Shown piece by piece: positions 23,502-32,565 of a stretch of DNA of 64,000 nt. Both the position numbers and the translations under genes were made by a program. Location of the stretch: contig CAZKQW010000001.1 in the NCBI GenBank assembly GCA_964555055.1, forward strand, positions 186,001 to 250,000, written 5' to 3'. The DNA is from GCA-016699445 sp964555055 (GTDB lineage: Bacteria > UBA10199 > JACPAL01 > GCA-016699445). Under the pieces are notes generated by a model. It was not told where the DNA came from and made no database searches. It was given only the letters and a program-made list of their open reading frames with translations. How positions within the stretch are numbered: the stretch's first letter is position 1; every line of letters starts with the position of its first letter.

Positions 23502-24491
23502 TCAGGCTTCTTTAATCACTTCGAATCCTTTGTAGGAGCCCACTAAGACGAAGCCGACGATATATGACACGAAAGGATAAGCTCGTAGCTTCGCAGCGAC
23601 TTCGTTCAGCGTCGCGCCCGAGCCCACGGCGTCGTCTATGGATAAAATACGTGTCTGAGAAGGCTTGATGGAACGGATAAAAATACTGTTCCTAGCATTT
23701 TCGATCCGCTCCTCCAATTTGGATAAGGACTTTTGAGCGACGGGGATTTCCCCCTTATACGCTTTAACGATCTCTACTTCGCTCAAACTTAAGCCGAGGC
23801 AACGCTTGAATTCCCTCAATAAAGGCACCTTCCGGGGAATCGAGTGAGGGGTCCAAGCCACCGCATTGATCCCATGCTTCTCGATGAGAGAGCTTATCAT
23901 CGGCGATGCGTCCTTCGCCATCTTCCGGATTAAGGCCTTGTCCTGAGCTTGCTTAGCCAATAACAGCTCATGCCCCAGCCGCGTCCGCCCGAACTTAGGT
24001 AAACTATAGAAATCCCGATAATAGACTTTGTCCAAAAAAACCCGTGGAAACGTCGTTTGGAACTTATGAAGACCTTCGATCCAACCCTCAGCGGATCGGG
24101 ACGTCTCGGCGGCTTGGCGGACTTGTCGGTATTCGTCCGCCAACGCCTCTGCTTGTTTCATTTGAGAGGTTTTGGAAAGCCAAAGGGTAAAGCCCTCCAC
24201 ACCCGGAACAAAAGACCCGTCGGGAGTCACATAGACGTAATGACTTTCAAGGTATTGAGCGGCTTCGAAACTGAAAGCAGGTTTGAAAGAAGGCTCAGAA
24301 ATGGAAGCCAAAAGATAGAATACCAGAGGTGGCTTTCCGGCTTTTTGTAGAAGTCCTTTTTCGCAGAGCTCTCGCAGGTGTTTCTGAATAGCTACAGAGG
24401 AAATATTGAGAAAAGATACCAAGTCGGCAGGACGTGCTTTTCCATTTTTCTGAATAAATTCAATTATTTGCTTTTTAGAATCAGACTTCAT
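23502..24491 (-). CDS. Winged-helix regulator fused to ComF-like phosphoribosyltransferase
   Basis: 329 residues in two parts. Residues 1-60 are a DNA-binding winged helix (IIEFIQKNGKARPADLV, then the recognition-helix stretch SVAIQKHLREL). Residues about 195-329 are a phosphoribosyltransferase resembling ComF: basic PRKVPLLREFKRCLGL, then a Q-x-x-L-x-x-L-E-E-R-I-x-N-A pattern, then the PRPP-loop RILSIDDAVGSGATL. The middle (~60-190) is unassigned. The arrangement suggests a transcription regulator whose effector is PRPP or a nucleotide. A perfect palindrome overlaps its own promoter immediately upstream, consistent with autoregulation. The start codon touches the operator region and has no ribosome binding site. 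Confidence 0.75.
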   Translation of the reverse strand: MKSDSKKQIIEFIQKNGKARPADLVSFLNISSVAIQKHLRELCEKGLLQKAGKPPLVFYLLASISEPSFKPAFSFEAAQYLESHYVYVTPDGSFVPGVEGFTLWLSKTSQMKQAEALADEYRQVRQAAETSRSAEGWIEGLHKFQTTFPRVFLDKVYYRDFYSLPKFGRTRLGHELLLAKQAQDKALIRKMAKDASPMISSLIEKHGINAVAWTPHSIPRKVPLLREFKRCLGLSLSEVEIVKAYKGEIPVAQKSLSKLEERIENARNSIFIRSIKPSQTRILSIDDAVGSGATLNEVAAKLRAYPFVSYIVGFVLVGSYKGFEVIKEA

Positions 24492-24492
24492 A

Positions 24493-24532
24493 GTTTATAG
24501 TTAAGTGTAAACTATAAACCATAAACAGACAA
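24493..24532 (-). promoter_or_regulatory. Promoter with perfect 10-bp palindrome (operator) for the HTH-PRTase gene
   Basis: GTTTATAGTT (24493-24502) and AACTATAAAC (24510-24519) are exact reverse complements separated by 7 bases. On the minus strand -35 TTGTCT (24527-24532) and -10 TACACT (24504-24509) are 17 bases apart. The -10 lies in the palindrome centre and one arm lies in the spacer. An extra ATAAAC half-site follows at 24521-24526. A dimer bound here would block transcription. Confidence 0.7.
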
Positions 24533-24544
24533 GGCATATGACGT

Positions 24545-25030
24545 TTATTCAATGACTACAAGATCCTGCCCCGACTCGACGGCGTCGCCGACCTTGACCA
24601 GGACGGATTTGATCTTGCCGGATTTGGGGGATTGGAGCTCGTTTTCCATCTTCATGGCTTCCACTACGATGACGCCCGCGCCCTCCTCCACCGCAGCGCC
24701 GACTTCGGCTTTGATGGAGACCACGCGCCCGGGCATGGGAGAGGCGATCGTCACTTCCCCTTCGATGCTGTCTTTACCGCCAGCGGATTTCGGAGCCCAA
24801 GGGTCCAAAAGCTTCACCGGGATCAAATGCGCGTCAACCTCAACGATCTTGCCTTTTTTATCCTCACGAACCGCCACTTCATGGGATTGTCCGTCGACCA
24901 AGAGGGAGTACAAACCGGGACCCAACACCAGAACATCGACCGTCTTTTCGACGTCGTTGATTTTATAAACGTTCCCGCCGACCTCTTCCACCATCACGGA
25001 ACGCCCTTCGATCATCGCTTCGTATTTCAT
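24545..25030 (-). CDS. Biotin carboxyl carrier (biotin/lipoyl attachment) protein
   Basis: 161 residues from the ATG at 25030, which overlaps the stop of the biotin carboxylase gene by 4 bases. A longer reading to 25066 would lie wholly within that gene and is disfavoured. The C-terminal ~75 residues form the attachment domain with the biotinylation motif EAMKMEN, whose Lys is about 127. The N-terminal ~85 residues resemble the linker/beta region of the acyl-CoA carboxylase BT or DUF-type extension. It carries carboxybiotin between the carboxylase and a carboxyltransferase that is not in this window. Confidence 0.88.
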   Translation of the reverse strand: MKYEAMIEGRSVMVEEVGGNVYKINDVEKTVDVLVLGPGLYSLLVDGQSHEVAVREDKKGKIVEVDAHLIPVKLLDPWAPKSAGGKDSIEGEVTIASPMPGRVVSIKAEVGAAVEEGAGVIVVEAMKMENELQSPKSGKIKSVLVKVGDAVESGQDLVVIE

Positions 25031-26586
25031 GTGCGCATCCCTTCCTTGCGACCCACCAGCCTCCAAGGAGAGACCGTCGTCGCCACAGCGCTGGAGACCA
25101 GTGGAACGTTCTTCTTCTGCGCCTGATGCACGACCGCCGCCAAGGCCGCGATTTCGTCGTAACCCTCATGGCTCTTTTGACGAAGGCTCGCGATGTCGCG
25201 TTCGATCATTCCCGTGTCGTAATGGCCGCGACGGAAGTCCTTGTGGGCCAAAATGGCCTCCAAAAAGGCGATGTTCGTCTTCACGCCGACGATTTGGTAT
25301 TCCTTCAAGGCGCGCTCCATGCGCAGGATCGCTTGTTCGCGGTCCTTGCCCCACGTAATCAGCTTCGCGATCATGGGATCGTAATAAACCGAAATCGTGC
25401 TCCCGGAGAAGACGGCCCCGTCCACGCGCACGCCGGGCCCTTCGGGGTTCCGCACGTAAACCACCTTTCCGGGCGACGGCATGAAGTCGTTGTCCGGATC
25501 CTCGGCGTAGATGCGGCACTCTAGCGCATGACCTTGCACCGGCAAAACCGGATGCAAGGTCGATTCGAGGGAGATACCGCTCTCCCTCGAACTCCCATCT
25601 GAAAAAATGTTTTTTAGAGACTCTCCGGCGGCTATCCTCAATTGAGCACGCACTAAGTCGACTTTGGTCACTTCTTCGGTGACGGGGTGCTCGACTTGCA
25701 AACGTGCGTTCATTTCGAGGAAATAATAGTCTTGGTTCTTGTCGACTAAGAATTCCATCGTCCCCGCGTTTTCATAACGGGCTTCTTTGCCGAGCTTCAC
25801 CGCCGCTTCGAGGAGCTTTTGGCGGGTGGAATCCTTCACGTAGGGCGACGGACTCTCTTCGATGACTTTTTGGTGGCGGCGTTGGGCGGAACATTCGCGC
25901 TCCCCCAAGGCCACGACGTTCCCATGACGATCGCCTAAAATTTGGATTTCGATGTGATGCGGTTCTTCGACGTACTTTTCCATGAACAGGACGGGATCTT
26001 TAAAGGAAGAAGCCGCTTCGGAAGAGGCCAGACGAAACGCCGTCTCCATTTCCTCCGGCTTATGGACCTTGCGCATTCCCTTACCACCGCCGCCCGAACG
26101 CGCTTTGAGCAGCACGGGGTAACCGATCTTTTGGGCGATGCCTTTCGCCTCTTCGGCGTCCTTCAACGGATCTTTGATCCCGGGCACCGTCGGCACGCCG
26201 ACTTTTTCCGCCACCCGACGTCCGGAGATCTTATCCCCCAGCATTTTCATCGATTCGCCGCGAGGACCGATAAATTGGATCCCCTGCCGGGCGCATTCGT
26301 CGGAAAAATCCGCGTTTTCGGAAAGAAAACCGTAACCGGGGTGGATAGCGTCGGCCCCGGTCTTTTTGGCGACTTCCAAAATCTTTTCGGTCACGAGATA
26401 GCTTTCCTTCGCGGGAGCGGGTCCGATGGCGTAGGCCTCGTCGGCCCAACGCACGGCTAGTGAATCTCTGTCGATCTCCGAATAAACGGCAACGGTTTGG
26501 ATCCCGACTTCCCGACACGCCCGGATGACGCGCGTGGCGATCTCGCCACGATTGGCGATCAGCACTTTTTTGATGGGTTTCGACAT
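25027..26586 (-). CDS. Biotin carboxylase subunit (acyl-CoA carboxylase, AccC/PccA-like)
   Basis: 519 residues. ATP-grasp features: lysine loop LLKARSGGGGKGMRKV, substrate-lid segment GERECSAQRRHQKVIEE, and metal/ATP-binding EMNARLQVEHPVTEEV. A C-terminal biotin-carboxylase domain follows (EDPDNDFMPSPGKV). It makes carboxyphosphate from ATP and bicarbonate and carboxylates the biotin carried by the next gene's product. Length is a little over AccC (450) and shorter than full PccA, because the carrier is separate. Presence near a mutase suggests propionyl-CoA carboxylase. An acetyl- or methylcrotonyl-CoA enzyme is equally possible from sequence alone. Confidence 0.9.
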   Translation of the reverse strand: MSKPIKKVLIANRGEIATRVIRACREVGIQTVAVYSEIDRDSLAVRWADEAYAIGPAPAKESYLVTEKILEVAKKTGADAIHPGYGFLSENADFSDECARQGIQFIGPRGESMKMLGDKISGRRVAEKVGVPTVPGIKDPLKDAEEAKGIAQKIGYPVLLKARSGGGGKGMRKVHKPEEMETAFRLASSEAASSFKDPVLFMEKYVEEPHHIEIQILGDRHGNVVALGERECSAQRRHQKVIEESPSPYVKDSTRQKLLEAAVKLGKEARYENAGTMEFLVDKNQDYYFLEMNARLQVEHPVTEEVTKVDLVRAQLRIAAGESLKNIFSDGSSRESGISLESTLHPVLPVQGHALECRIYAEDPDNDFMPSPGKVVYVRNPEGPGVRVDGAVFSGSTISVYYDPMIAKLITWGKDREQAILRMERALKEYQIVGVKTNIAFLEAILAHKDFRRGHYDTGMIERDIASLRQKSHEGYDEIAALAAVVHQAQKKNVPLVSSAVATTVSPWRLVGRKEGMRT

Positions 26587-26678
26587 AAGGCCCGCGTTCG
26601 TAACGTCAGGGTCCTAGGTCGTCAAGAAAAGACCTCTTGTTGAATTCAACCCGCAGTCCCTCTATGAAGGTCTCCGGT

Positions 26679-27125
26679 ATGCAACAGCTCCGACTTTTCT
26701 CGATGGAAACGTTGGCTCGTCTTAAAATGGATGAGCACGGTTTGCAGGATTGGAAGTTCAAGATCGACCAGGCCAAGAGGCGTTTAGGCTCTTGCCAGTA
26801 CCATTCGAAAACGATCTCCTTATCCACCCATTTATGCAACCTACCCGAAGAGGAGATGCTCCAAACTCTCCTGCACGAGATCGCGCATGCCCTCGTCGGT
26901 CCTCGTGCCGGCCATGGTCCACGTTGGAAAAAAAAGGCCCTCGCCATCGGATGCAACGCCGAGCGCGCTTCGAAACTCACGATGGTCGAAGCGCCCACAC
27001 GGGTGATCCGCTGCGACCGGTGCGAATACACGTTTTCCGTAAAACGTTTCCGCCTGCCGCGATGGATCACGCGGAGGCGGCATTGTCCCCAATGCCGTGT
27101 GGGCAAAACGAGCGAGCAGGTTTAG
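26679..27125 (+). CDS. SprT-like zinc metalloprotease-fold protein
   Basis: 148 residues from the ATG at 26679 (AAGG about 8 bases upstream; an ATG at 26664 and TTG at 26637 are alternatives). Features in order: an N-terminal helix region ending with GLQDWKFKIDQAKRRLGSC, the zinc motif HEIAHALVG (HExxH), then GPRAGHGPRWKKKA, and a C-terminal zinc ribbon CDRC-x-n-CPQC. SprT/Spartan-like proteins bind zinc and ssDNA; the bacterial function is mostly unknown. The stop interlocks with that of the convergent thioesterase gene (4-base overlap). Confidence 0.87.
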   Translation: MQQLRLFSMETLARLKMDEHGLQDWKFKIDQAKRRLGSCQYHSKTISLSTHLCNLPEEEMLQTLLHEIAHALVGPRAGHGPRWKKKALAIGCNAERASKLTMVEAPTRVIRCDRCEYTFSVKRFRLPRWITRRRHCPQCRVGKTSEQV

Positions 27126-27559
27126 AAGCTTCTTTTTTCGATCTTCTCGAATGTCTTTTTCAGGGCGGAGGGGATGGGGTATGTGGCCTGTTTCGTATAA
27201 TTATACATCACTTGGATCGAATGGCCGGTCGTCAGCAGGGCTTTTGTCTTCGCGTCGCGGATCTCGTATTCCATCCGGAAACCTTTCGTGCGCACTTCGG
27301 AGATCCTTAGCGCCACCTCGATGACTTGGTCCAAATAAGCCGGCGCGAGGTACTTGATCCCGATTTCGGAAATGATGATCCCCGTCGGGCTCTTCATGTC
27401 CATGTCGGCGAGGCTCAAGCCTGGGATGTTCCGGAAATAAGCCACGCGGGCCGATTCGAAATAGCTCAAATAGGTGGCGTTGTTGACGTGGCCCAATTTA
27501 TCGATGTCGCAGTAAGGGACCTTGAAGCGGATCTTCACGCGGAATTTTTCTTTTTTCAC
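27122..27559 (-). CDS. Acyl-CoA thioesterase, YbgC/4HBT hotdog family
   Basis: 145 residues. The active-site region VPYCDIDKLGHVNNATYLSYFE has the Asp (D-x-x-G-H-V-N-N pattern) of 4-hydroxybenzoyl-CoA thioesterase-like enzymes. The rest is a single hotdog fold. It likely hydrolyses an acyl-CoA in the cytoplasm; the substrate is unknown. The start overlaps the end of trpG by 4 bases, so it is the last gene of the trpE-methyltransferase-trpG unit. Confidence 0.85.
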   Translation of the reverse strand: MKKEKFRVKIRFKVPYCDIDKLGHVNNATYLSYFESARVAYFRNIPGLSLADMDMKSPTGIIISEIGIKYLAPAYLDQVIEVALRISEVRTKGFRMEYEIRDAKTKALLTTGHSIQVMYNYTKQATYPIPSALKKTFEKIEKRSF

Positions 27560-28122
27560 GAGAGCCTCAGGAAATTTTCCAGGATCTTCATCCCCGCCTT
27601 GGTGAGGATGGACTCGGGATGGAACTGCATCCCCTCCACCAAGAGCGACTTATGGCGCACGCCCATAATCTCACCGTCGTCGGTCCAGGCGCTGATTTCC
27701 AGGCAATCCGGCATCGACTCCTTTTCGATCACGAGCGAATGGTAGCGCGTGGCCTCGAAGGGATTTTCAATGTTTTGGAAAATCGTCTTGCCGTCATGGT
27801 GGATCATTGAGGTCTTCCCGTGCATCACTTTCTTGGCGCGGACTATCTTCCCGCCGAAAGCCTGGCCCATCGATTGATGGCCCAGACAGACGCCTAGCAA
27901 AGGGATCTTACCCGCGAAAGCCGTGATGGCCTCGACGGAAACGCCGGCTTCGTTCGGAGTGCACGGCCCCGGCGAAACGACGATCCGGCGCGGGCCGAGC
28001 TTTCGGATCCCGTCCACGGTGATCTCGTCGTTGCGGCGCACCATCACCTCCTCGCCCAGGATCTGAAAATATTGGACGATGTTGTAGGTGAACGAATCGT
28101 AATTATCGATCATGAGGAGCAT
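27556..28122 (-). CDS. trpG: Anthranilate synthase glutaminase component (TrpG/PabA-like)
   Basis: 188 residues, class I glutamine amidotransferase. Motifs: GVCLGHQSMGQAFGG (nucleophile Cys about 79), HYHSLVI oxyanion region, and GMQFHPESILT (His/Glu of the triad). It supplies ammonia from glutamine to TrpE for anthranilate. It could instead serve PabB, as TrpG and PabA are often interchangeable. The presence of trpE upstream, one gene away, favours the tryptophan role. Confidence 0.92.
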   Translation of the reverse strand: MLLMIDNYDSFTYNIVQYFQILGEEVMVRRNDEITVDGIRKLGPRRIVVSPGPCTPNEAGVSVEAITAFAGKIPLLGVCLGHQSMGQAFGGKIVRAKKVMHGKTSMIHHDGKTIFQNIENPFEATRYHSLVIEKESMPDCLEISAWTDDGEIMGVRHKSLLVEGMQFHPESILTKAGMKILENFLRLS

Positions 28123-28185
28123 GGGCGAGATAAACGAAATATTTCCGGGGTAGGCAAGTTATTCTCTCTCGTGTCGCTGTGGCGC

Positions 28186-29478
28186 CTACCCGGGCTTCAC
28201 AGCCTCAAATGTGGGGAATATCCGCGCTTCGTCCCAATGAATAACGACATCTTTGAAGCCCAGTGCTTTCAACTGGATACGGATGTGTTCAGACTCCCGA
28301 TTGTAAAGAGATCTGCGTGGAGGAGCAATTTCCTGGAATAAAGCTGTCTGTAGGGCAAGTGATTCCTTATCTACGATCGCCGCCATGTCCCATTCACAAA
28401 GATCCCCTTCCTCCGGTGTACGAGTCGCATGACTCAGGAGAACACGGCCTCCCGGCTTGAGTCCTTCATACAATGCATGAAAGAAATGAAACCTTTGTTT
28501 GTCATCCAGGTAACCACTGAAGCCATGGCTTAAACATAGGTCGAAACACCCTTTTGCACCGAGCTTTAAGGGATCGCGGAGGACAAATTGCGGAAGCCTT
28601 AATCCATCTACAGGCAATAAGCCGTCTGCAAACAAAGAAGCGCCGGCCAATGCTTGGGGATCCGCATCTATACCCACCAAGCGAATACCGGGAAAGCCAC
28701 CGAAATCCAAAGTTAATAGATCATCCATTCTCCCACAAGGGACCGAGGCCAAAACCATCCCGCCGCGCAAAACATCCTGAGCTCTTATTTGGGCAATCTG
28801 TCGCTGATCTCTTATCGCTTGAAACATGGGTAATTTTATCAGCCACTTATCCATCGGGGAGACATGCGGGTCTGTTAGCATTGCCATCAAAACCATCTCA
28901 TCCAAGAGATGCTCCATACCCTTCCAATGGAGTTCTCCTCGTAAAACAAGTTCAGAACCCCACACGCTTTCATCAAAAATTTGAGACGCTACTTTTTGGG
29001 ACTTACCGGAAAGTCTTCCAAGAATCATCTCTCGCGCTTGATCAATATCGAGGAGAGGACGATAGGATGCAAGACCTCGTCGTGACACGCCCAAAGGGTT
29101 ATGGGATAAAACCTTACTGATATCTATCGGAGCGCGCCCGAATATCGCCTGGTACAATCCATAATAAGGAATATCGAACTTCGACGTGCTAGGAGTCACG
29201 GATCCGCGTTCACGTAACCCTCTAATAGAACGAGCCAAGGAGATCTGCGCTTCATCCGACGGATGCCATGCATTATGCTTCAAAACATCCACAGCCTTTC
29301 CTTCGAACACAAGAGGAGCGTGTAACGTTTGGGAGGCCGCTCTAACGGCTTCCGCTAACTCCCTAGACTCTTCAGGCGAAACACCATCCACTTGAAACCT
29401 CTTGAATGAATTCCGAGAGAGAGCTTCCAGGACCAAATCCCTCAAAGCGGGCGGGCGATAATAACTCACATAGCTCAT
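28186..29478 (-). CDS. Putative SAM-dependent methyltransferase with novel N-terminal domain
   Basis: 430 residues inserted between trpE and trpG. The C-terminal half has a class I methyltransferase core: GGMVLASVPCGRMDDLL (motif I, ~239-255), acidic GIDADPQAL (~269-277), then DLCLSHGFSGYL and GLKPGGRVLLSHAT. The N-terminal ~230 residues are of no family I know and are mostly helical. The target is unknown. It has 69-bp and 63-bp gaps to its two trp neighbours, so it shares their transcript direction but is not overlapped with them. Base composition here is more AT-rich than in trpE or trpG, hinting at separate acquisition. Confidence 0.55.
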   Translation of the reverse strand: MSYVSYYRPPALRDLVLEALSRNSFKRFQVDGVSPEESRELAEAVRAASQTLHAPLVFEGKAVDVLKHNAWHPSDEAQISLARSIRGLRERGSVTPSTSKFDIPYYGLYQAIFGRAPIDISKVLSHNPLGVSRRGLASYRPLLDIDQAREMILGRLSGKSQKVASQIFDESVWGSELVLRGELHWKGMEHLLDEMVLMAMLTDPHVSPMDKWLIKLPMFQAIRDQRQIAQIRAQDVLRGGMVLASVPCGRMDDLLTLDFGGFPGIRLVGIDADPQALAGASLFADGLLPVDGLRLPQFVLRDPLKLGAKGCFDLCLSHGFSGYLDDKQRFHFFHALYEGLKPGGRVLLSHATRTPEEGDLCEWDMAAIVDKESLALQTALFQEIAPPRRSLYNRESEHIRIQLKALGFKDVVIHWDEARIFPTFEAVKPG

Positions 29479-29547
29479 GACTTTCCCTTTCTTCTTTAGG
29501 GAACGTCTTCGGCAGGCAATCTGAAGAGTTGCTAGAAAATAGGATTT

Positions 29548-31056
29548 TTAAGAACAAACCCATTCGACCGACCGGATCATCGCGCGGGCTTTGTTGCGGA
29601 CTTCCTGGTACTCGGCCGCCGGGTCGGAATCGGCCACGATGCCGGCGCCGGCTTGGATGTAGATCTTTCCCCTCATCAAAAGGGCCGAGCGGATCGTGAT
29701 GGCCATGTCCATATTACCGTTGAAACCGAAGTAACCGACGCAGCCGCCGTAAGGCCCGCGGCGCACCGGCTCTAGTTCCTCGATGATCTGCATGGCGCGC
29801 ACCTTTGCGGAGCCAGAGAGCGTCCCGGCCGGAAACGTCGCCCGCAGCACGTCGAACATATCCCGACCCTCTGCCAATCGAGCCTTCACGTTCGATACGA
29901 TGTGCATCACGTGGGAGTAGCGTTCGATCGTCATCAACTCATCGACCGTCACGCTGCCACTGGCGGCGACACGTCCTAAGTCGTTGCGGCCTAGATCCAC
30001 GAGCATCACGTGCTCCGCGACCTCCTTAGGATCGGCCAAGAGATCCTTCGCGAAGGCCTCGTCTTGAGCGTCGGTCTTGCCGCGGGGACGCGTGCCCGCG
30101 ATAGGACGCACGGACATCTCACCATTCTCCAACCGCACCATGGTCTCAGGCGAAGCGCCCACCAAAGTCATGCCGGCGAACTTGTAATGAAAAAGATACG
30201 GCGATGGATTCACCCGGCGCACCGCTCGGTAAAGATCCAATGACGCGATATCCGCCCTCGCCTCGAACCGATTGGAAGGCACGGTCTGCGTCACATCCCC
30301 CGCCATCACATATTCCTTGATGGTTTCGACGGCCTTTTTATACCCTGATTCCCCCAAGCTTTCCTTCCACTTCAAAGCCGTTTTTTTCGACGAGGGACGG
30401 TCCGGTTTCGGCTGGCGTATTTTTTTTACGACCGATTGGATGAGACGCACGCCTTCGTCATAGAGCTTTTTCAAGACCCGCGGATCCGTCGTATGAAAGC
30501 GCAAATCGTAGACGATCTTCAAATCCATGCTGAGGTTATCCATCGCCAAAAGGATTTGGGGAATCATGAACGCCAGATCGGGCACGTGACGGTCGTCCTT
30601 AGCCCGCTCTGGAAGCTTCTCGAAAAACCGCACCATGTCGTAGGACACGAAACCCACGGCACCACCGAGAAAGCGCGACTCCTCATCGTCGCCGACCGGG
30701 ACGTAGGCTTGCAGAAGCCGCTTCAGGGATTCAAGGGCGTCGGGATGACCCAGCTTCTTTAGCGAAAGGGTTCTTTTTCTTCGACCCTCGGTCACGCGGA
30801 TCCGATCCCCGGCGCTTTCGAAAATCACGGAAGGATACAAGCCGATGAAACTATAGCGTCCCCACTTCTCCCCTCCTTGGACGCTTTCTAAGAGGAATGA
30901 ATGCTTTTCTTTTTCGAAACGTCGGTACAGAGAGACGGAAGTCTCGAGATCATTGACCCAAGACGCCACGAGGGGTAGACGGCCCGCTCCCGAATGGCTC
31001 TTCACTTTCGATAATACGGCCTCAAAAGGGGGTATTTCAGGATTCAAAGGGTGCAT
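29548..31056 (-). CDS. trpE: Anthranilate synthase component I
   Basis: 502 residues. Chorismate-binding domain motifs: PSPYLFHYKF, then GASPETMVR, then IAGTRPRG, LVDLGRNDLGRVA, FPAGTLSGSAKVRAM, GPYGGCVGYFGFNG and GAGIVADSDPAAEYQE. The N-terminal region (LETSVSLYRRFE, FLLESV-x-GGEKWGRYSFIG) binds tryptophan for feedback inhibition. It makes anthranilate from chorismate. It is the first gene on the minus strand; an upstream methionine could not be improved upon. No trp leader or attenuator was seen in the 102-bp gap, whose TACAAT at 31094-31099 is on the plus strand. Confidence 0.95.
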   Translation of the reverse strand: MHPLNPEIPPFEAVLSKVKSHSGAGRLPLVASWVNDLETSVSLYRRFEKEKHSFLLESVQGGEKWGRYSFIGLYPSVIFESAGDRIRVTEGRRKRTLSLKKLGHPDALESLKRLLQAYVPVGDDEESRFLGGAVGFVSYDMVRFFEKLPERAKDDRHVPDLAFMIPQILLAMDNLSMDLKIVYDLRFHTTDPRVLKKLYDEGVRLIQSVVKKIRQPKPDRPSSKKTALKWKESLGESGYKKAVETIKEYVMAGDVTQTVPSNRFEARADIASLDLYRAVRRVNPSPYLFHYKFAGMTLVGASPETMVRLENGEMSVRPIAGTRPRGKTDAQDEAFAKDLLADPKEVAEHVMLVDLGRNDLGRVAASGSVTVDELMTIERYSHVMHIVSNVKARLAEGRDMFDVLRATFPAGTLSGSAKVRAMQIIEELEPVRRGPYGGCVGYFGFNGNMDMAITIRSALLMRGKIYIQAGAGIVADSDPAAEYQEVRNKARAMIRSVEWVCS

Positions 31057-31158
31057 AAGTAAAATAGTGGTTTTGTTGTCGGACGCGTTCCGCTACAATT
31101 TCTTCTTTAAATAGACAACCGGAAACACGGAAAACGGCTCTTACAGAAATATGAATTT

Positions 31159-32565
31159 ATGAAAAAAACCTTCTTTTTACGGCCCCGTCGTCAGTATGCC
31201 CTACACGTTACAGCCCCGTTGGTAAAAATCTCGTGCATTCTCCTGGAAATGCTTCTGTTGGGCTTTCTTATGATAAACGGAAACGTTTCTTGCAGCGGAA
31301 GCACCCAACCGGTGATCACCACCGATGGGCCATCCACTGGTGCCGTCTCTGGAAATGACGCGGGGGATCCCTCAGGAACACCCACGGCATCGGGAGGAGC
31401 CTCGGGGAACTCGGCCGCAGGTTCGGGAGAGCACGTGAATACCGGAGGCACGGGAGGAGGACTCTCTACAGCCGGCACGAGCGGGAGCGGTGGAATCGCA
31501 GGAAGTGGTGGGATCGTAGGGACTGGAGGAACAAACGGAAACTTTGGCTCCGGAGGTATGACGGGCACAGGCGGGCTCAGCGGATCAGGCGGAAGTTCTG
31601 GGACTGGAGGAGCTGTCTCTGGAGGAGGCTCAGGTGGGAGCGTTTCTTCCGGAGGCAGCTCAGGTGCCGCCGCCGTGCCTATCGATACCATCGCGTATTC
31701 GGGAACGTTTTCCTCCGCCACCGGGTGGACCGAGAATACACTCACCGTTGCTGGCATTTCCCGACGCGTCCTGATTTACCGTCCATCGACCGCCGCGAAC
31801 CTCCCCCTTGTCCTCGTCTTCTCCGGTAGCGGCACCTTGGATAACTTTTTGAGCGAGTTTGCCGATTACCGAGGCGCCCCCGCCGGTCAGAGCGCTTTGG
31901 CGGGAGCCTTCTCGGCGGAAAACGCCGTTCTGGCCTTACCGGAGGACAGGGATCTCGGGGAAGATTGGGACCATGGAGGCGGCGGGCGTTATTGGCAGAC
32001 GGAAGACGCTTCCAATCCTGACGCCGACGATCCGAACGGCAATCCCGACCTGATGCTGGCCAGGGCCATCATCCAGGAAAGCCGCGCTCGCTACGCCATC
32101 AATTCCCGTCGCGTGTACACGATGGGTTACTCCAGCGGCGGATTTTTCTCTTCGCTCGCCGCAATGACTTTGCGCGCACGCATCGCTGGCTTCGCGGAGC
32201 GTTCTTCCGGCTGGGCGACTTGCCTACCGCGGCACGAGGGGAATAGTTATCGGACGAGCTTGACCGATTGTACGGCTATTTTGAGTATGTTCCAAAGTAC
32301 GTTCCCAGGACAGTTTACTTGCAGCGACCCCCGCGGCCCCCAACCGTTTAATACCGTTCCCACCGACCGAAAAGTTCCCGCCTATTTAAGGCACGGAAAC
32401 CAAGACAATGCGATTCCGGTTTATTATACGTGCGCTTTGAACGAAGCTCTCGTAAACAATGGATATGAAGTCGACGCCCAAATCATCAACGGGGACGAAC
32501 ATAGCGTGGGGAGCGAATTTTTCAGCGGAGCTTGGGAATTCCTCAGGACGAAGAGCCTTCCTTAA
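31159..32565 (+). CDS. Secreted Gly/Ser-linker esterase (PHB-depolymerase/feruloyl-esterase-like)
   Basis: 468 residues. A hydrophobic N-terminus (ILLEMLLLGFLMI) leads to a possible lipidation Cys at 45 (GNVSC; not a perfect lipobox). Residues ~46-175 are a Gly/Ser/Thr-rich linker with many SGSGG and GTGG units, of the type frequent in myxobacterial lipoproteins. The rest is an alpha/beta-hydrolase: nucleophile Ser in GYSSGGFFSS, a downstream HGNQDNAIPV with candidate Asp, and GDEHSVG with candidate His. Two Cys-containing loops suggest disulfides. Its 3' end overlaps the convergent gene by 23 bp. Confidence 0.8.
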   Translation: MKKTFFLRPRRQYALHVTAPLVKISCILLEMLLLGFLMINGNVSCSGSTQPVITTDGPSTGAVSGNDAGDPSGTPTASGGASGNSAAGSGEHVNTGGTGGGLSTAGTSGSGGIAGSGGIVGTGGTNGNFGSGGMTGTGGLSGSGGSSGTGGAVSGGGSGGSVSSGGSSGAAAVPIDTIAYSGTFSSATGWTENTLTVAGISRRVLIYRPSTAANLPLVLVFSGSGTLDNFLSEFADYRGAPAGQSALAGAFSAENAVLALPEDRDLGEDWDHGGGGRYWQTEDASNPDADDPNGNPDLMLARAIIQESRARYAINSRRVYTMGYSSGGFFSSLAAMTLRARIAGFAERSSGWATCLPRHEGNSYRTSLTDCTAILSMFQSTFPGQFTCSDPRGPQPFNTVPTDRKVPAYLRHGNQDNAIPVYYTCALNEALVNNGYEVDAQIINGDEHSVGSEFFSGAWEFLRTKSLP

